A DNA stretch of 64,000 bases from Halorubrum saccharovorum DSM 1137 (GTDB lineage: Archaea; Halobacteriota; Halobacteria; Halobacteriales; Haloferacaceae): the NCBI RefSeq assembly GCF_000337915.1, contig NZ_AOJE01000006.1, forward strand, positions 1 through 64,000. The letters run 5' to 3'. Positions 50,797 through 60,138 of the stretch are shown piece by piece (position 1 is the stretch's first letter; the number at the start of each line of letters is the position of its first letter). The notes under the pieces are model-generated. The model saw nothing but the letters and a program-made list of their open reading frames with translations. It was not told where the DNA came from and did not search any database. The position numbers and the translations under genes are program-made.

Positions 50797-50811
50797 TTCC
50801 CCTAATTAAAA
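50797..50811. promoter_or_regulatory. Bidirectional AT-rich promoter, tRNA-Leu and DUF420 gene
   Basis: CCTAATTAAAAGCCC provides TTAAAA 23-28 nt before the GTG at 50833 on the plus strand and TTTTAATTA about 33-45 nt before the tRNA on the minus strand. It supports the GTG start of the membrane-protein gene. Confidence 0.5.
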
Positions 50812-50832
50812 GCCCTTCCATTCGGCCGGACC

Positions 50833-51501
50833 GTGACGGAGGTTGCCACCGATCGAGAGGACGCACGCGACGAGCCACCCGCCGGGACCGAGTCGTCGAA
50901 ACCGGCACGCGTTTGGGGGTGGCGTCCCAGCGATCGCAACATGTCCGAGTGGGCCCGCGAGAACGTCCCGACGCTGACCGCCCTCCTGTCCGCCGCCGCG
51001 CTCGCGCTCGTGTTCGGCGCCGTCGGCGGCGCGATCCCGAGTAGCGTGCTTCCGCGCGCGAGCGACGCCGTCCTCGAAACGCTCCCGCACCTCAACGCCG
51101 TGATATCGACGACCGCGATCGCCACCATCCTGCTCGGCTGGCGGGCGATCTCCCGCGGGAACGTCCGCCGCCACAAGGCGTTCATGCTCTCGTCGTTCGG
51201 ACTGTTCGTCGCGTTCCTCGGCGGCTACCTCTACCGGCTGATCCTCGTGGGGACCGCCGAGTTCCCCGGCCCGGAGATCGTGTACACGTACGTTTATCTC
51301 CCGTTCCTCGCGATACACATCCTGCTCGCGATCGCCTGCGTCCCGTTCGTCTTCTACGCGCTACTGCTCGCCGCCACCCGACCGTACGAGGATCTGTACC
51401 ACACCCGGCACGCGCAGGTCGGCTCCGTCGCCGCGGTGCTCTGGCTGATCTCCTTCACGATGGGGATCGGCGTCTACCTCATGTTACATCACGCCTTCTG
51501 A
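50833..51501 (+). CDS. DUF420-family membrane protein
   Basis: A 222-residue membrane protein with about five helices. The sequence HKAFMLSSFGLFVAFLGGYLYRL and the conserved YLPFLAIHILLAIACVPFVFYAL and HTRHAQVG motifs fit DUF420, related to membrane proteins near cytochrome oxidase assembly genes. GTG at 50833 is supported by the AT-rich box upstream; starting at ATG 50941 would remove only a hydrophilic lead. It precedes the halocyanin gene on the opposite strand, so a respiratory link is suggestive only. Confidence 0.82.
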   Translation: MTEVATDREDARDEPPAGTESSKPARVWGWRPSDRNMSEWARENVPTLTALLSAAALALVFGAVGGAIPSSVLPRASDAVLETLPHLNAVISTTAIATILLGWRAISRGNVRRHKAFMLSSFGLFVAFLGGYLYRLILVGTAEFPGPEIVYTYVYLPFLAIHILLAIACVPFVFYALLLAATRPYEDLYHTRHAQVGSVAAVLWLISFTMGIGVYLMLHHAF

Positions 51502-51555
51502 GAGAAGCGGCCATGAACCGACGCAAAGGGCCGGAATCGGGCGGGTGCCGGCGCC

Positions 51556-52260
51556 CTACTCCTCGTTCGCCATCTTGTGAGCGGCGTAGAACAGCGGTAC
51601 GAGCAGCGCCCCGGCGAAGCCGAAGCCGAGCGCGAGCGCGCCGATGTCGCCGGCGGTGAGATCGCGACCGCCGGATCCGCCGTCGGTGGTGTTGCCGCCG
51701 TCGGTCGTGTTGCCGCCGTCGGTCGTGTTGCCGCCGTCGGTCGTGTTACCGCTTCCACCGTCGCCCCCGTCACCGCCGGGCGTCACGAGGTCGTCGTCGA
51801 CCGATCCGACCGCGACCGCGCCCTTCATCCCGACCGCCTCGTGGGGGACACAGAGGTAATTGAACGTGTCGCCGTCGGACGCGTCGTCGAAGGTGTACTC
51901 GAAGGTGGCTCCCTCCTCGCTGACCGTCTCGCCGCTGTCGAACGTCCCGTCCTCGGCGACGACGTTGTGCGCGCCGCCCTGTCCGGTCCACTCCCAGACG
52001 ACCGTCGTCCCGGGATCGATCAGGATCGCCGCCGGCCCGAACTTGAGGCCGTCGACCGCGCCGACGTCGACCGTGACCTCGTCCTGCCCGGTGTAATCGT
52101 GGGTGCCGTCGTAGTTGTCGACGTCGTCCAGCCAGCCGTCGTACTGAGCCGCCGCTCCGCCGGAACCGGCGGCGAGGCCCGTTGCGACGGCGGCCCCCGC
52201 GGCGCCGGCCCTGAACAGTCCGCGGCGACTCATCGTTGTCTCGTCGGCGTCGGATGTCAT
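51556..52260 (-). CDS. Halocyanin (membrane-anchored blue copper protein)
   Basis: A 234-residue type 1 copper protein that carries electrons at the cell surface. A Tat signal (SRRGLFRAGAAGAAV) is followed by the copper domain with ligands His98 (GGAHNVV), Cys137, His140 (YLCVPHEAVGM) and Met145. Residues 168-198 are a linker of four NTTDGG repeats, and a C-terminal helix (ALALGFGFAGALLVPLFYAA) anchors it, so it needs no lipid. Upstream TATTTAAATT (52284-52293) is 24-33 nt from the ATG. Confidence 0.92.
   Translation of the reverse strand: MTSDADETTMSRRGLFRAGAAGAAVATGLAAGSGGAAAQYDGWLDDVDNYDGTHDYTGQDEVTVDVGAVDGLKFGPAAILIDPGTTVVWEWTGQGGAHNVVAEDGTFDSGETVSEEGATFEYTFDDASDGDTFNYLCVPHEAVGMKGAVAVGSVDDDLVTPGGDGGDGGSGNTTDGGNTTDGGNTTDGGNTTDGGSGGRDLTAGDIGALALGFGFAGALLVPLFYAAHKMANEE
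51675..51755 (-). repeat. 18-bp tandem repeat encoding four NTTDGG units in the halocyanin linker
   Basis: Four consecutive 18-bp units encode Asn-Thr-Thr-Asp-Gly-Gly. Each Asn-Thr-Thr is an N-glycosylation sequon (residues 172, 178, 184, 190). Copy number is likely to vary between strains. Confidence 0.85.
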
Positions 52261-52283
52261 ACGCGTACCTCCCGTCGTGGGCG

Positions 52284-52293
52284 TATTTAAATT
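52284..52293 (-). promoter_or_regulatory. TATA box of the halocyanin gene
   Basis: AATTTAAATA on the minus strand, 24-33 nt before the ATG at 52260, gives a leaderless transcript. Confidence 0.65.
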
Positions 52294-52369
52294 CCCGATT
52301 CCACCGCCGCGCCGTGAAAGGGCATCGGCAGCGGACAGAATGCGGTCGGAACGCTGGACGGAGGCTCGA

Positions 52370-53869
52370 TCAGTCGTCGGCCGCGGTCGCGCCGGGCGCG
52401 GTCCCCTCGATGTCGCGGTCCGCCTCTTCGCCCTCCACGTCGAACGGGTACTCACCGGTGACACACCCCAGACAGAGGTCCGCGCGGCTCTCGCCGAGCG
52501 CGTCGGCGACGGCGTCGATCGAGAGGTACGACAGCGAGTCCGCGCCCACCTCCTCCCGGATCTCCTCGGTGGAGGCGTCGGCGGCGATCAGCTCCTCGCG
52601 GGTCGCCATGTCGATCCCGAAGTAGCAGGGCGCGACGATCGCCGGCGCGCCGATCCGGAGGTGGACCTCCTCGGCGCCCGCCTCGCGGACCAGTTCGACG
52701 AGCTGCGTCGAGGTGGTCCCCCGGACGATCGAGTCGTCGATGATGGTAACCGACTTGCCCTCGACGGTGGACCGAATCGGGTTGAGCTTCAGCCGGACCG
52801 CGCGCTCCCGCTCGTCCTGGGTCGGCATGATGAACGTCCGACCGACGTAGCGGTTCTTCATCAGCCCCTCGGCGAACTCGATCCCCCCTTCGCCCTCGGG
52901 GCGGGGGTCCCCGTCCGCGGTCGTCTCGCCGGCGGCGTCGGCGTAGCCGGAGGCGAACGCCCGCCCCGAGTCCGGGACGGGCATCACCACGTCCGACTCG
53001 ACGCCGGACTCCTCCCAGAGCTTCCGGCCGAGCTTCCGACGTACCTCGTACACGAGGCTCTCGTCGATCACGGAGTCGGGACGGGCGAAGTAGACGTGTT
53101 CGAAGAAGCAGTGGGCGGACGACTCGCGTTCGACGAGCTGATACGTGTCGTACCCGCTCCCGTCGGGGTCCAAGACGACCAGTTCGCCGGGGCGCACGTC
53201 GCGGATCAGCTCCCCGTCGAGCGTGTCGATGGCGGCGGACTCGCTGGCGAGCACGTAGCCGCCGTCGATCTTTCCGAGACACAGCGGGCGGTTCCCGAGG
53301 GGGTCGCGCACGCCGAGGACCGTGTCGTCGTGGGTGATCGCCAGCGAGTAGGAGCCGTGGATCCGGTTCATCGTGTGTTTGACCGCCCGGACGAGGTCCT
53401 CTTCGAGGAGGTTGCGCGCGAGGTCGTGGGCGATCACCTCGGTGTCGCCGTCGGAGGTGAACGCGTGGCCGGCCTCCGCGAGCTCCGCCCGGACCTCGTC
53501 GGCGTTGACGAGGTTCCCGTTGTGCGAGAGCCCGAGCGACCCGGACTTAAAGGAGACCGAGAAGGGCTGCGCGCAGCTCTTGTCGAGGCTGCCGGCGGTC
53601 GGGTACCGGACGTGGCCGATGCCGGTGCCGCCCGACAGCGACTCCAGGTCGCCCTCGTCGAACGCGTCGCCGACGAGCCCGCGCTCGACGTGGCTGTGCT
53701 GTTGGAAGCCGTCGTGCGTGACGATCCCCGCGGACTCCTGTCCCCGGTGTTGGAGCGCGTACAGCGCGTAGTACAGCGGTCGCGCGGCCTCGCGGTCGGC
53801 GAGCGAGACGCCGACGACGCCGCACTTCTCTCGCGGCTCGTCAGCGGTGTTGTCCCCACCGGCTTGCAT
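52370..53869 (-). CDS. purF: Amidophosphoribosyltransferase
   Basis: A 499-residue PurF, first step of purine synthesis: glutamine plus PRPP gives phosphoribosylamine. The ATG at 53869 leaves a 15-residue propeptide before Cys16 (KCGVVGVSL), the nucleophile after cleavage. The glutaminase domain includes YALQHRGQESAGI and LSHNGNLVNA; the phosphoribosyltransferase domain has the PRPP loop DDSIVRGTTS. The segment with four Cys near the C-terminus (CYFGID, CLGCVTGEYP) matches the Fe-S type. A 26-residue insertion (about 330-350) is acidic. Confidence 0.95.
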   Translation of the reverse strand: MQAGGDNTADEPREKCGVVGVSLADREAARPLYYALYALQHRGQESAGIVTHDGFQQHSHVERGLVGDAFDEGDLESLSGGTGIGHVRYPTAGSLDKSCAQPFSVSFKSGSLGLSHNGNLVNADEVRAELAEAGHAFTSDGDTEVIAHDLARNLLEEDLVRAVKHTMNRIHGSYSLAITHDDTVLGVRDPLGNRPLCLGKIDGGYVLASESAAIDTLDGELIRDVRPGELVVLDPDGSGYDTYQLVERESSAHCFFEHVYFARPDSVIDESLVYEVRRKLGRKLWEESGVESDVVMPVPDSGRAFASGYADAAGETTADGDPRPEGEGGIEFAEGLMKNRYVGRTFIMPTQDERERAVRLKLNPIRSTVEGKSVTIIDDSIVRGTTSTQLVELVREAGAEEVHLRIGAPAIVAPCYFGIDMATREELIAADASTEEIREEVGADSLSYLSIDAVADALGESRADLCLGCVTGEYPFDVEGEEADRDIEGTAPGATAADD

Positions 53870-53892
53870 ATACACGTCGGTGGGACGTGAGT

Positions 53893-53901
53893 CGATAAAA
53901 A
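53893..53901 (-). promoter_or_regulatory. TATA box of purF
   Basis: TTTTTATCG on the minus strand lies 24-32 nt before the ATG at 53869 and supports that start over the in-frame GTG/ATG further upstream. Confidence 0.65.
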
Positions 53902-54016
53902 CCCTCGTGTTCGTGGTGCAATCATCCGTGTAACCTACAGAAGTATGCACAGGAGTGGATCAAAGACGCTGATTCCCCGACGCGACAGCGATCGCATCCC
54001 TCCCGCGGCGACCCTC

Positions 54017-54400
54017 TCAGTCTTCGTCGACGTACTCGTCCAACCGCTCGAAGTACGCCTCGCGCGGCACCTGGTAGGCGGCCCGGTAGTCCACGTCGCC
54101 TGCGGCGAACCGCTCCGCCGCGTCGACGGCGGCGGCCGCGCCGGTCTCGCGGCTCTCGTACGTCTCCGAGATCGCCTCGATCTCGGGCTCCAAGAAGAGG
54201 ACGACGTGCCACTCCTCGGTGGCGTACTGGCCCGACCCGGGCCGGGCGTTGCGCGCGCCGTTCGTCAGGTAGATCGTCGGGAGACACTCGGACGGGAGGT
54301 CGTCGCCGCCGAACACGTCCGGGCGGTACACGAGGATCGCCCGGCCGCTCGGCTCCTCGTTCCACACCCGCCAGCCGTCCGGCAGCGCCTCGAAGCTCAT
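54017..54400 (-). CDS. DUF5820-type haloarchaeal protein
   Basis: A 127-residue acidic protein: MSFEALPDGWRVWNEEPSGR, then LVYRPDVFGGDDLPSEC and YATEEWHVVLFLEPEIE. This matches the uncharacterised DUF5820 family by recall. It lies 88 bp downstream of the NFACT gene on the same strand, so the two may be co-transcribed. No function is known. Confidence 0.7.
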   Translation of the reverse strand: MSFEALPDGWRVWNEEPSGRAILVYRPDVFGGDDLPSECLPTIYLTNGARNARPGSGQYATEEWHVVLFLEPEIEAISETYESRETGAAAAVDAAERFAAGDVDYRAAYQVPREAYFERLDEYVDED

Positions 54401-54488
54401 GGGCGGAGTCGGGGGCGAGGGCTTGAAAGGGTCGCGCTCCGGGCGGGAGAGGTGGCCGGCCGGCTCCCCCGGCGACCGGGAGACCACC

Positions 54489-56690
54489 TCAGTCCACGAT
54501 GTCGGAGCCGCCCGCCGGCAGGAACTCCTGTATCTGGTCGGCGCTCGCCACCTTCCGCACGAACGAGGTGTCCTTGAACCGGCCTTTCAGCTCGCGGTAC
54601 GCCATCATCGCGGCGTCGTTCTGCGCGTACATCCCCGGCTCCAGCGTGACGCTCGTCGCCGCGCGGTCGACGATGGCCGAGGGCGGGCCGCCGATGGCGC
54701 GCGTGACGGGCTCGCACTGGACGCCGACGGCGACCCGGCAGGGCACGTCCTCGAAGTAGGTGCGGTCGCCGCGGATCACGAAGCTCCCCTTCTCGATGTA
54801 CTCGCCGCTCTCCGGCGTCTTCGACACCTGATCCGGCTCGACCATGTACGCGTCGCCCGCGCCGCGCCCGTCCTTCCAGTCCGACGAGTAGGAGACCGCG
54901 AACTGCGCGGCCTCACGCAGGGTCTCCTCCGAGAAGTCGACCGGGTCCGCCGACTCGGAGGGCCCCGCGGCCTTCAACAGCGTCACCGGTCCCCCGTGCG
55001 CCTGCGTGTGGAAGAACCGGTCGTGTTTGCCCATGTACTTTTTCACAAGCTCCTCGTTCTGGTCGGCGTTGCGCCCGCCGATGACGAGGTACCCCGTCGA
55101 GGTCCGGAACCAGCGGAACCGCTCGAACCAGTCGTCGGGGCTCCGGATCGGGATCGAGGAGCGCGAGAGCCAGTCGGTCTCGTACTCCTCCTCGCCCTCG
55201 TCCCCCTCGCCGCCGCCGGCGTCGCTTCCGCCCTCTTCGTCGTCGGCCGCCTCCTTCGCCTTCCACTCGGCCTTCCGCTCTTTGACCGCCTCAAGATCTT
55301 GCCGGGTCGACTCGATGGCCTCCATCGCGCCCTCCTTCTTGCCCTCGATCCGCTTGGCCTCCTGATAGAGGCGGTCGGCGTTGACCTCCACGCCCGCGCT
55401 CGCGTCGAGTTCGACGCGGGTGTCGTCCTCACCGAGTTCGACCGTCACCGTCCCCTCGCCGCCGTCGACGTCGACGACGGCCTCCGCCGCGGGGATCCCC
55501 CGCTCGGCGCCGGCGTCGAGGGTCTCCGCGATCTCGTCCCAGGGCACGTCGTTCTCGCGGGCCTCCTGCACCGTCGAGAGCACCTCGTCGACGAGGTCGT
55601 ACTCGGCGTACAGCAGCTCCGCGCGCTCGCGCTCCGCCTCCGCCTGCTCCTCGAACCCCTCGATCGCCCCCTTCTGCTGTTCGATGATCCGCTCCTGTTT
55701 GGCGATCTCCTCCTCGAAGTCGGGCCGCGAGGCGCTCGCGTCCGTCGGCGCCTCCCCCGCGTCGGACTCCTCGTGTTCCAGCCGGTAGAAGTACTCGTCG
55801 ACGGCGGCGTTGAAGGAGTCGAAGCCGACGCTCGGAAGCCCCTCGTGCTCCGAGAGCGGGAAGGGCGTGACGTCGACGACGCGGGGGTCGCGGTCGTCGG
55901 CCTCGTCGTCCTCGCCGCCGTCTCCGTCCCCCTCGTCGAGTTCCTCCTCGTACACCCGCGGGTCGACGTCGCCCGAGCGGAGCCGCTCGCCGATGCGTTC
56001 GAGCGCCTCGTGAAGCGCACGGAGCTGGTCGTCGGTGGCCTCTTCGATGGGCGTCTCCTTCTCGACGCTGGCCCGGGTGCACACCTCCTCGGCGTAGAGC
56101 CCGCCGAGGTTGAGCTGCGTGGCGAGGGTCCGCACCACGTCGCTGTCGGACTCGCGCATGTGGCGTTTGAACCCGCCGAGGCTCACGTCGAGGGGGTTGA
56201 GCCGCGAGGCCGGATACTCGTACTGCGATCCGGGCGCGACCGTCCGGGACTTGAGCCGGACGGTCTGAAGCGCGCCCACGACCTCGCCGGTCTCGTCGAG
56301 CGCGGCGACGTTCCCCTGCCCGAACAGCTCGGCGACGAGCGTCGTGTTCTGGTCCTCGCGCTCGAACTCGAAGGTGAGGATGCGGTCGAACTCGTACTGC
56401 TCGACGCCCGCGAAGTCGGCGCCGGACATGCGATTGCGCAGCATCTTCGCGAAGTTCGGCGGCCGACCGGGGGCGTCCGAGACGTTGTCGGGATCCGCGA
56501 CGTGAGCACGTTTGATATCGCCCACCTCGATCATCAGTTCGACCCGGCCGCGGTCGAAGTCGCGGAGCTTCAGCCGGAGCAGGTCGTCGTCGTAGAGGTA
56601 CGCCTTGTCGACCTTCGCGCCCTCGTACCGATTGAGCTCGGTGACGAGCGCGCCGAGGTCGATGCTCGACAGCTCCCGCTTCTGGTCCAT
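54489..56690 (-). CDS. rqcH: NFACT-family ribosome-rescue protein (Rqc2/RqcH homologue)
   Basis: A 733-residue NFACT protein that in bacteria and eukaryotes binds stalled large ribosomal subunits and directs C-terminal tailing of the trapped chain; the archaeal member probably has the same role. The N-terminal NFACT-N domain starts KRELSSIDLGALVTELN; two long coiled coils (about 300-380 and 425-470) and the NFACT-R domain follow, with WFERFRWFRTSTGYLVIGGR and KYMGKHDRFFHTQAHG. Two acidic linkers interrupt the coils. Elp3 lies directly upstream on the same strand. Confidence 0.92.
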   Translation of the reverse strand: MDQKRELSSIDLGALVTELNRYEGAKVDKAYLYDDDLLRLKLRDFDRGRVELMIEVGDIKRAHVADPDNVSDAPGRPPNFAKMLRNRMSGADFAGVEQYEFDRILTFEFEREDQNTTLVAELFGQGNVAALDETGEVVGALQTVRLKSRTVAPGSQYEYPASRLNPLDVSLGGFKRHMRESDSDVVRTLATQLNLGGLYAEEVCTRASVEKETPIEEATDDQLRALHEALERIGERLRSGDVDPRVYEEELDEGDGDGGEDDEADDRDPRVVDVTPFPLSEHEGLPSVGFDSFNAAVDEYFYRLEHEESDAGEAPTDASASRPDFEEEIAKQERIIEQQKGAIEGFEEQAEAERERAELLYAEYDLVDEVLSTVQEARENDVPWDEIAETLDAGAERGIPAAEAVVDVDGGEGTVTVELGEDDTRVELDASAGVEVNADRLYQEAKRIEGKKEGAMEAIESTRQDLEAVKERKAEWKAKEAADDEEGGSDAGGGEGDEGEEEYETDWLSRSSIPIRSPDDWFERFRWFRTSTGYLVIGGRNADQNEELVKKYMGKHDRFFHTQAHGGPVTLLKAAGPSESADPVDFSEETLREAAQFAVSYSSDWKDGRGAGDAYMVEPDQVSKTPESGEYIEKGSFVIRGDRTYFEDVPCRVAVGVQCEPVTRAIGGPPSAIVDRAATSVTLEPGMYAQNDAAMMAYRELKGRFKDTSFVRKVASADQIQEFLPAGGSDIVD

Positions 56691-56768
56691 ACACCAAGGA
56701 GACAGCCGGCCCGGAAAAAGACGTGTCGTTGTGAGGACGGACGGTCGAGGGGTCGACCCTCGGGGCGC

Positions 56769-58490
56769 CTACAGCCGCTTCGAGACGTACGGCCCGTCCT
56801 GGTGGTAGCCGAGCTTGGTCCGGTAGTACTCGCGGGCGCCGATCCCGGAGATGATCGCCATCTTGCGGTAGCCGGCGTCGCGGGCCAGCTCCTCGGCGCG
56901 TTGGAGGAGCCGCTTGCCGTACCCCTGGTGCTGCCAGTCGCCGTCGCCGCCGATGGCGACTTCGCTGCCGTACACGTGGAGTTCGCGGATCAAGGCGGCG
57001 TCTTCGAGTTCGCGGCGAATCGCGTCGCCCTCGGTGCCCGGCGCGCCGGGCTGGTCGGGCGCGAAGGAGGGGAACCGGAGGCGACAGAAGCCGACGAGCA
57101 GGTCGCGGACGGGGTCCTCGAAGGAGATGAAGTGTTCCGTCCCGCCGCCGGCCTCGTAGGTCATCACGTCGAGTTCGACGTCGTCCGGGTCCGGGTCGGC
57201 GTCGTTGTGGCCGACCTCGCGGGCGCGGATGTCGCGCTGGACGATCCCCTTCTGTTCGGCCCGCCGGTCGGCGAGCTGTCGGAGGTTCGACTTCCAGACG
57301 CCGCCCTCGATGAAGTCGGCCGGAATGTCGCGCTGGACGCGCTGGAGCCGCGTGTACTTGGGGATGTGGTCCATCGCCTCGGCGACCACGTCGGCCGCCT
57401 CCTCGTTCGAGAGGGGCTCGAAGTCGTCGCGGCGCCACCGGTCGTATATCCGGGTCCCCTCGACGACGAGGGTCGGGTAGATCTTGAGGTAGTCCGGCCG
57501 CCAGTCGGGGTTCTCGAACAGCTGCCGGAAGTCCTCGATACACATCTCGCGGGTCATCCCCGGCTGGCCCGGCATCATGTGGAAGCCGACCTTGAACGCG
57601 GCGTCGCGGAGCCGGCGGTTGGCGTTCCGGGAGGCCTCGTTGCCGTGCCCGCGGTGCATCTCGCGGTTGATCCGCTCGTAGGTGGTCTGGACGCCGACCT
57701 CCACCTTGGTGCCGCCCAGATCGAGCATGCGGTCGATCTGCTCGGGGTCACACCAGTCGGGCTTCGTCTCGAACGTCGTCCCGATGTTGCGGATCTCGTT
57801 GGTCTCGTTCTCCGCGATCACGTCCTCGAGGTACTCGAACTCCGTCTCCTCGGGAGCGGGCGCGAACGACTCGCCCTCGGCCGGTTCGGGCTCCTTGTCC
57901 AGGTCGTAGTCGTTCATCGCCTGGAGCGCGCGCTTCACGAACCACTCCTGGTAGTCGTGCGAGCGCGCGGTCATCGTCCCGCCCATCAGGATGAGCTCCA
58001 CCTTGTCGACGGGATGGCCGATCTTCCGGAGCTGTTCGAGCCGGAGGGTGACCTGCCCGTACGGGTCGTAGTCGTTCTGCTCGCCGCGGGCCGCGGCGGG
58101 CTCGTGGCCCGTGTACGACTGCGCCGAGGAGAACTCGGAAGCCGGCCCGCCGGGGCAGTAGAGGCACTTCCCGTGCGGGCACAGCTTCGGCGAGGTCATG
58201 ATCGCGACCGGCGAGACGCCGGAAGCGGTCCGAATCGGCTTCCGCTGCACGACCTCGATCACGTCGTCGCGAGCCTCCGTGGGCGCGTGGTCCAGAATCT
58301 CGGTGTTCTTCGGGACCTTCGGGGAGCCGAACTCCGAGCAGGCGTCGAGCTTGGCGGACTCCAGGTCGTCGCGGTCGATCTCGCCCGCGAGAATCCGATC
58401 GACGAGATGTTCGCAGGTCCGGACGAACGCCTCGGGCTGGTCTTCTCCCTCGCTTCCGGCGTCCGCGTCACTCGCCGCGTCGGTACTCAT
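56769..58490 (-). CDS. elp3: Elp3: tRNA U34 carboxymethyl radical SAM/acetyltransferase
   Basis: A 573-residue archaeal Elp3 that adds a carboxymethyl group to wobble uridine. The radical SAM cysteines are Cys104, Cys109 and Cys112 (CPHGKCLYCPGG). The C-terminal GNAT domain (about 410-573) contains YGKRLLQRAEELARDAGYRK and ends at YHQDGPYVSKRL. Archaea have Elp3 alone without the other Elongator subunits. It lies 78 bp upstream of the NFACT gene on the same strand, so both may be one translation-quality unit. Confidence 0.94.
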   Translation of the reverse strand: MSTDAASDADAGSEGEDQPEAFVRTCEHLVDRILAGEIDRDDLESAKLDACSEFGSPKVPKNTEILDHAPTEARDDVIEVVQRKPIRTASGVSPVAIMTSPKLCPHGKCLYCPGGPASEFSSAQSYTGHEPAAARGEQNDYDPYGQVTLRLEQLRKIGHPVDKVELILMGGTMTARSHDYQEWFVKRALQAMNDYDLDKEPEPAEGESFAPAPEETEFEYLEDVIAENETNEIRNIGTTFETKPDWCDPEQIDRMLDLGGTKVEVGVQTTYERINREMHRGHGNEASRNANRRLRDAAFKVGFHMMPGQPGMTREMCIEDFRQLFENPDWRPDYLKIYPTLVVEGTRIYDRWRRDDFEPLSNEEAADVVAEAMDHIPKYTRLQRVQRDIPADFIEGGVWKSNLRQLADRRAEQKGIVQRDIRAREVGHNDADPDPDDVELDVMTYEAGGGTEHFISFEDPVRDLLVGFCRLRFPSFAPDQPGAPGTEGDAIRRELEDAALIRELHVYGSEVAIGGDGDWQHQGYGKRLLQRAEELARDAGYRKMAIISGIGAREYYRTKLGYHQDGPYVSKRL

Positions 58491-58570
58491 TACCCTTCGA
58501 TCGGCGGGTTTCGGAGTTAAGCGTGTCGCACCCGTGTCCCGCGGAGACCGTCGAACCGTACACCCAAGAG

Positions 58571-58577
58571 TATATTA
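58571..58577 (+). promoter_or_regulatory. TATA box of thiC
   Basis: TATATTA lies 25-31 nt before the ATG at 58602. The leaderless arrangement leaves no room for a TPP riboswitch. Confidence 0.6.
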
Positions 58578-58601
58578 GCTAGTGATATAACTGAGTAATC
58601 A

Positions 58602-60050
58602 ATGGCGCCGACACAGATCCAGCGGGCCCGAGACGGCGAGGTCACGCCCGCGATGGAGCGCGTGGCAGAGCGCGAGAACCGCGATCCCGAGTTCGTCCGT
58701 CGGCAGATCGCCGACGGGCAGGCGGTGATCCCGAACAACCACGCCCACGACTCGCTCGACCCGATGATCATCGGGAGGGAGTTCTCGACGAAGGTCAACG
58801 CCAACATCGGCAACAGCGAATCGACCAGCGACCTCGACGCGGAGCTCCGGAAGCTCCACGCCGCCGTCCACTACGGCGCAGACACCGTCATGGACCTCTC
58901 GACGGGGGAGCGCTTGGACGAGACCCGCGAGGCGAACGTCGCGTACTCGCCGGTCCCCGTCGGCACGGTTCCCATATACGAGGCGGTGAAGCGAGCGGAC
59001 GACCCGTCCGCGATCACTCACGAACTGCTGCTCGACGTGATCGAGAAGCAGGCCGAACAGGGGGTCGACTACATGACGATCCACGCGGGCGTGCTGCTGG
59101 AGCACCTGCCGCTGACCGACGGTCGCACGACCGGAATCGTCTCGCGCGGCGGCTCGATCCTAGCCCAGTGGATCGAGGAGAACGGGATGCAGAACCCGCT
59201 GTACGCGAAGTTCGAGGAGATCTGCGAGATTCTCGCGGCACACGACGTGACGGTCTCGCTCGGTGACGGCCTCCGCCCCGGTTGCCTCGCCGACGCGAGC
59301 GACGAGGCGCAGTTCGCCGAACTCGACACCCTCGGCGAGCTGACTCGCGTCGCGTGGGATCACGGCGTGCAGGTGATGGTGGAAGGCCCCGGCCACGTCC
59401 CGATGGACGAGATCGCCGACAATGTCGACCGGCAGCAGGAGGTGTGCGACGGCGCGCCGTTCTACGTGCTCGGTCCCCTCGTGACGGACATCGCCCCGGG
59501 ATACGACCACATCACGAGCGCGATCGGTGCAACCGAGGCGGCGCGTGCGGGGGCGGCGATGCTCTGCTACGTCACCCCGAAAGAGCACCTCGGCCTCCCC
59601 GACGCGGAGGACGTGCGAGACGGGCTCGCGGCGTATCGGATCGCGGCCCACGCCGCCGACGTCGCCAACGGGCTTCCGGGCGCGCGCGACTGGGACGACG
59701 CCCTCTCGGAGGCGCGCTACGAGTTCGACTGGGCCCGGCAGTTCGACCTCGCGCTCGATCCCGACCGCGCGCGGTCCTCCCACGATCAGACGCTCCCCGG
59801 AGATAACTACAAGGAGGCCCGGTTCTGCTCGATGTGCGGCGCGGAGTTCTGCTCGATGCGCATCGATCAGGACGCCCGGGACGCGGACGGCGAGATGGCC
59901 GCCATCGACGGCGAGACCGACCTTGACGCGTCCGCCGCCGCGGCGGTGAACGTCCCGCCGGTTGGGTCGCACGACACCGACCGCGTACCGGACGAGATCG
60001 AGATCGACGGGGTCACGTTCACACCGGAAACGGGGCACGCCGACGACTGA
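58602..60050 (+). CDS. thiC: Phosphomethylpyrimidine synthase
   Basis: A 482-residue ThiC, the non-classical radical SAM enzyme converting aminoimidazole ribotide into the thiamine pyrimidine. The C-terminal cluster motif CSMCGAEFC (CX2CX4C) is present, along with [11 protein letters not shown] and [10 protein letters not shown] typical of the family. The last 40 residues are acidic. AIR comes from purine synthesis, whose first gene purF lies 5 kb away. No other thi gene is in the window. Confidence 0.95.
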   Translation: MAPTQIQRARDGEVTPAMERVAERENRDPEFVRRQIADGQAVIPNNHAHDSLDPMIIGREFSTKVNANIGNSESTSDLDAELRKLHAAVHYGADTVMDLSTGERLDETREANVAYSPVPVGTVPIYEAVKRADDPSAITHELLLDVIEKQAEQGVDYMTIHAGVLLEHLPLTDGRTTGIVSRGGSILAQWIEENGMQNPLYAKFEEICEILAAHDVTVSLGDGLRPGCLADASDEAQFAELDTLGELTRVAWDHGVQVMVEGPGHVPMDEIADNVDRQQEVCDGAPFYVLGPLVTDIAPGYDHITSAIGATEAARAGAAMLCYVTPKEHLGLPDAEDVRDGLAAYRIAAHAADVANGLPGARDWDDALSEARYEFDWARQFDLALDPDRARSSHDQTLPGDNYKEARFCSMCGAEFCSMRIDQDARDADGEMAAIDGETDLDASAAAAVNVPPVGSHDTDRVPDEIEIDGVTFTPETGHADD

Positions 60051-60138
60051 TTCGCAATCGGCCGTCGCTCCGGAACGTCCCTCGCCGTCGTCGACCGGAT
60101 CCGCCCGTTTTAGGTCGACCGGCCCGTACCGCGGGAGC

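Noticed and set aside
54399-58520. A 1373-codon open frame antisense to the NFACT and Elp3 genes
   Set aside because: It mirrors the coding strand of two well-supported genes. High GC removes stop codons in antisense frames. It has no domain and is unusually Arg/Leu/Val-rich.
58491-58601. TPP riboswitch before thiC
   Set aside because: The TATA box leaves at most a few nucleotides of leader, and the conserved THI-box sequence is not found.
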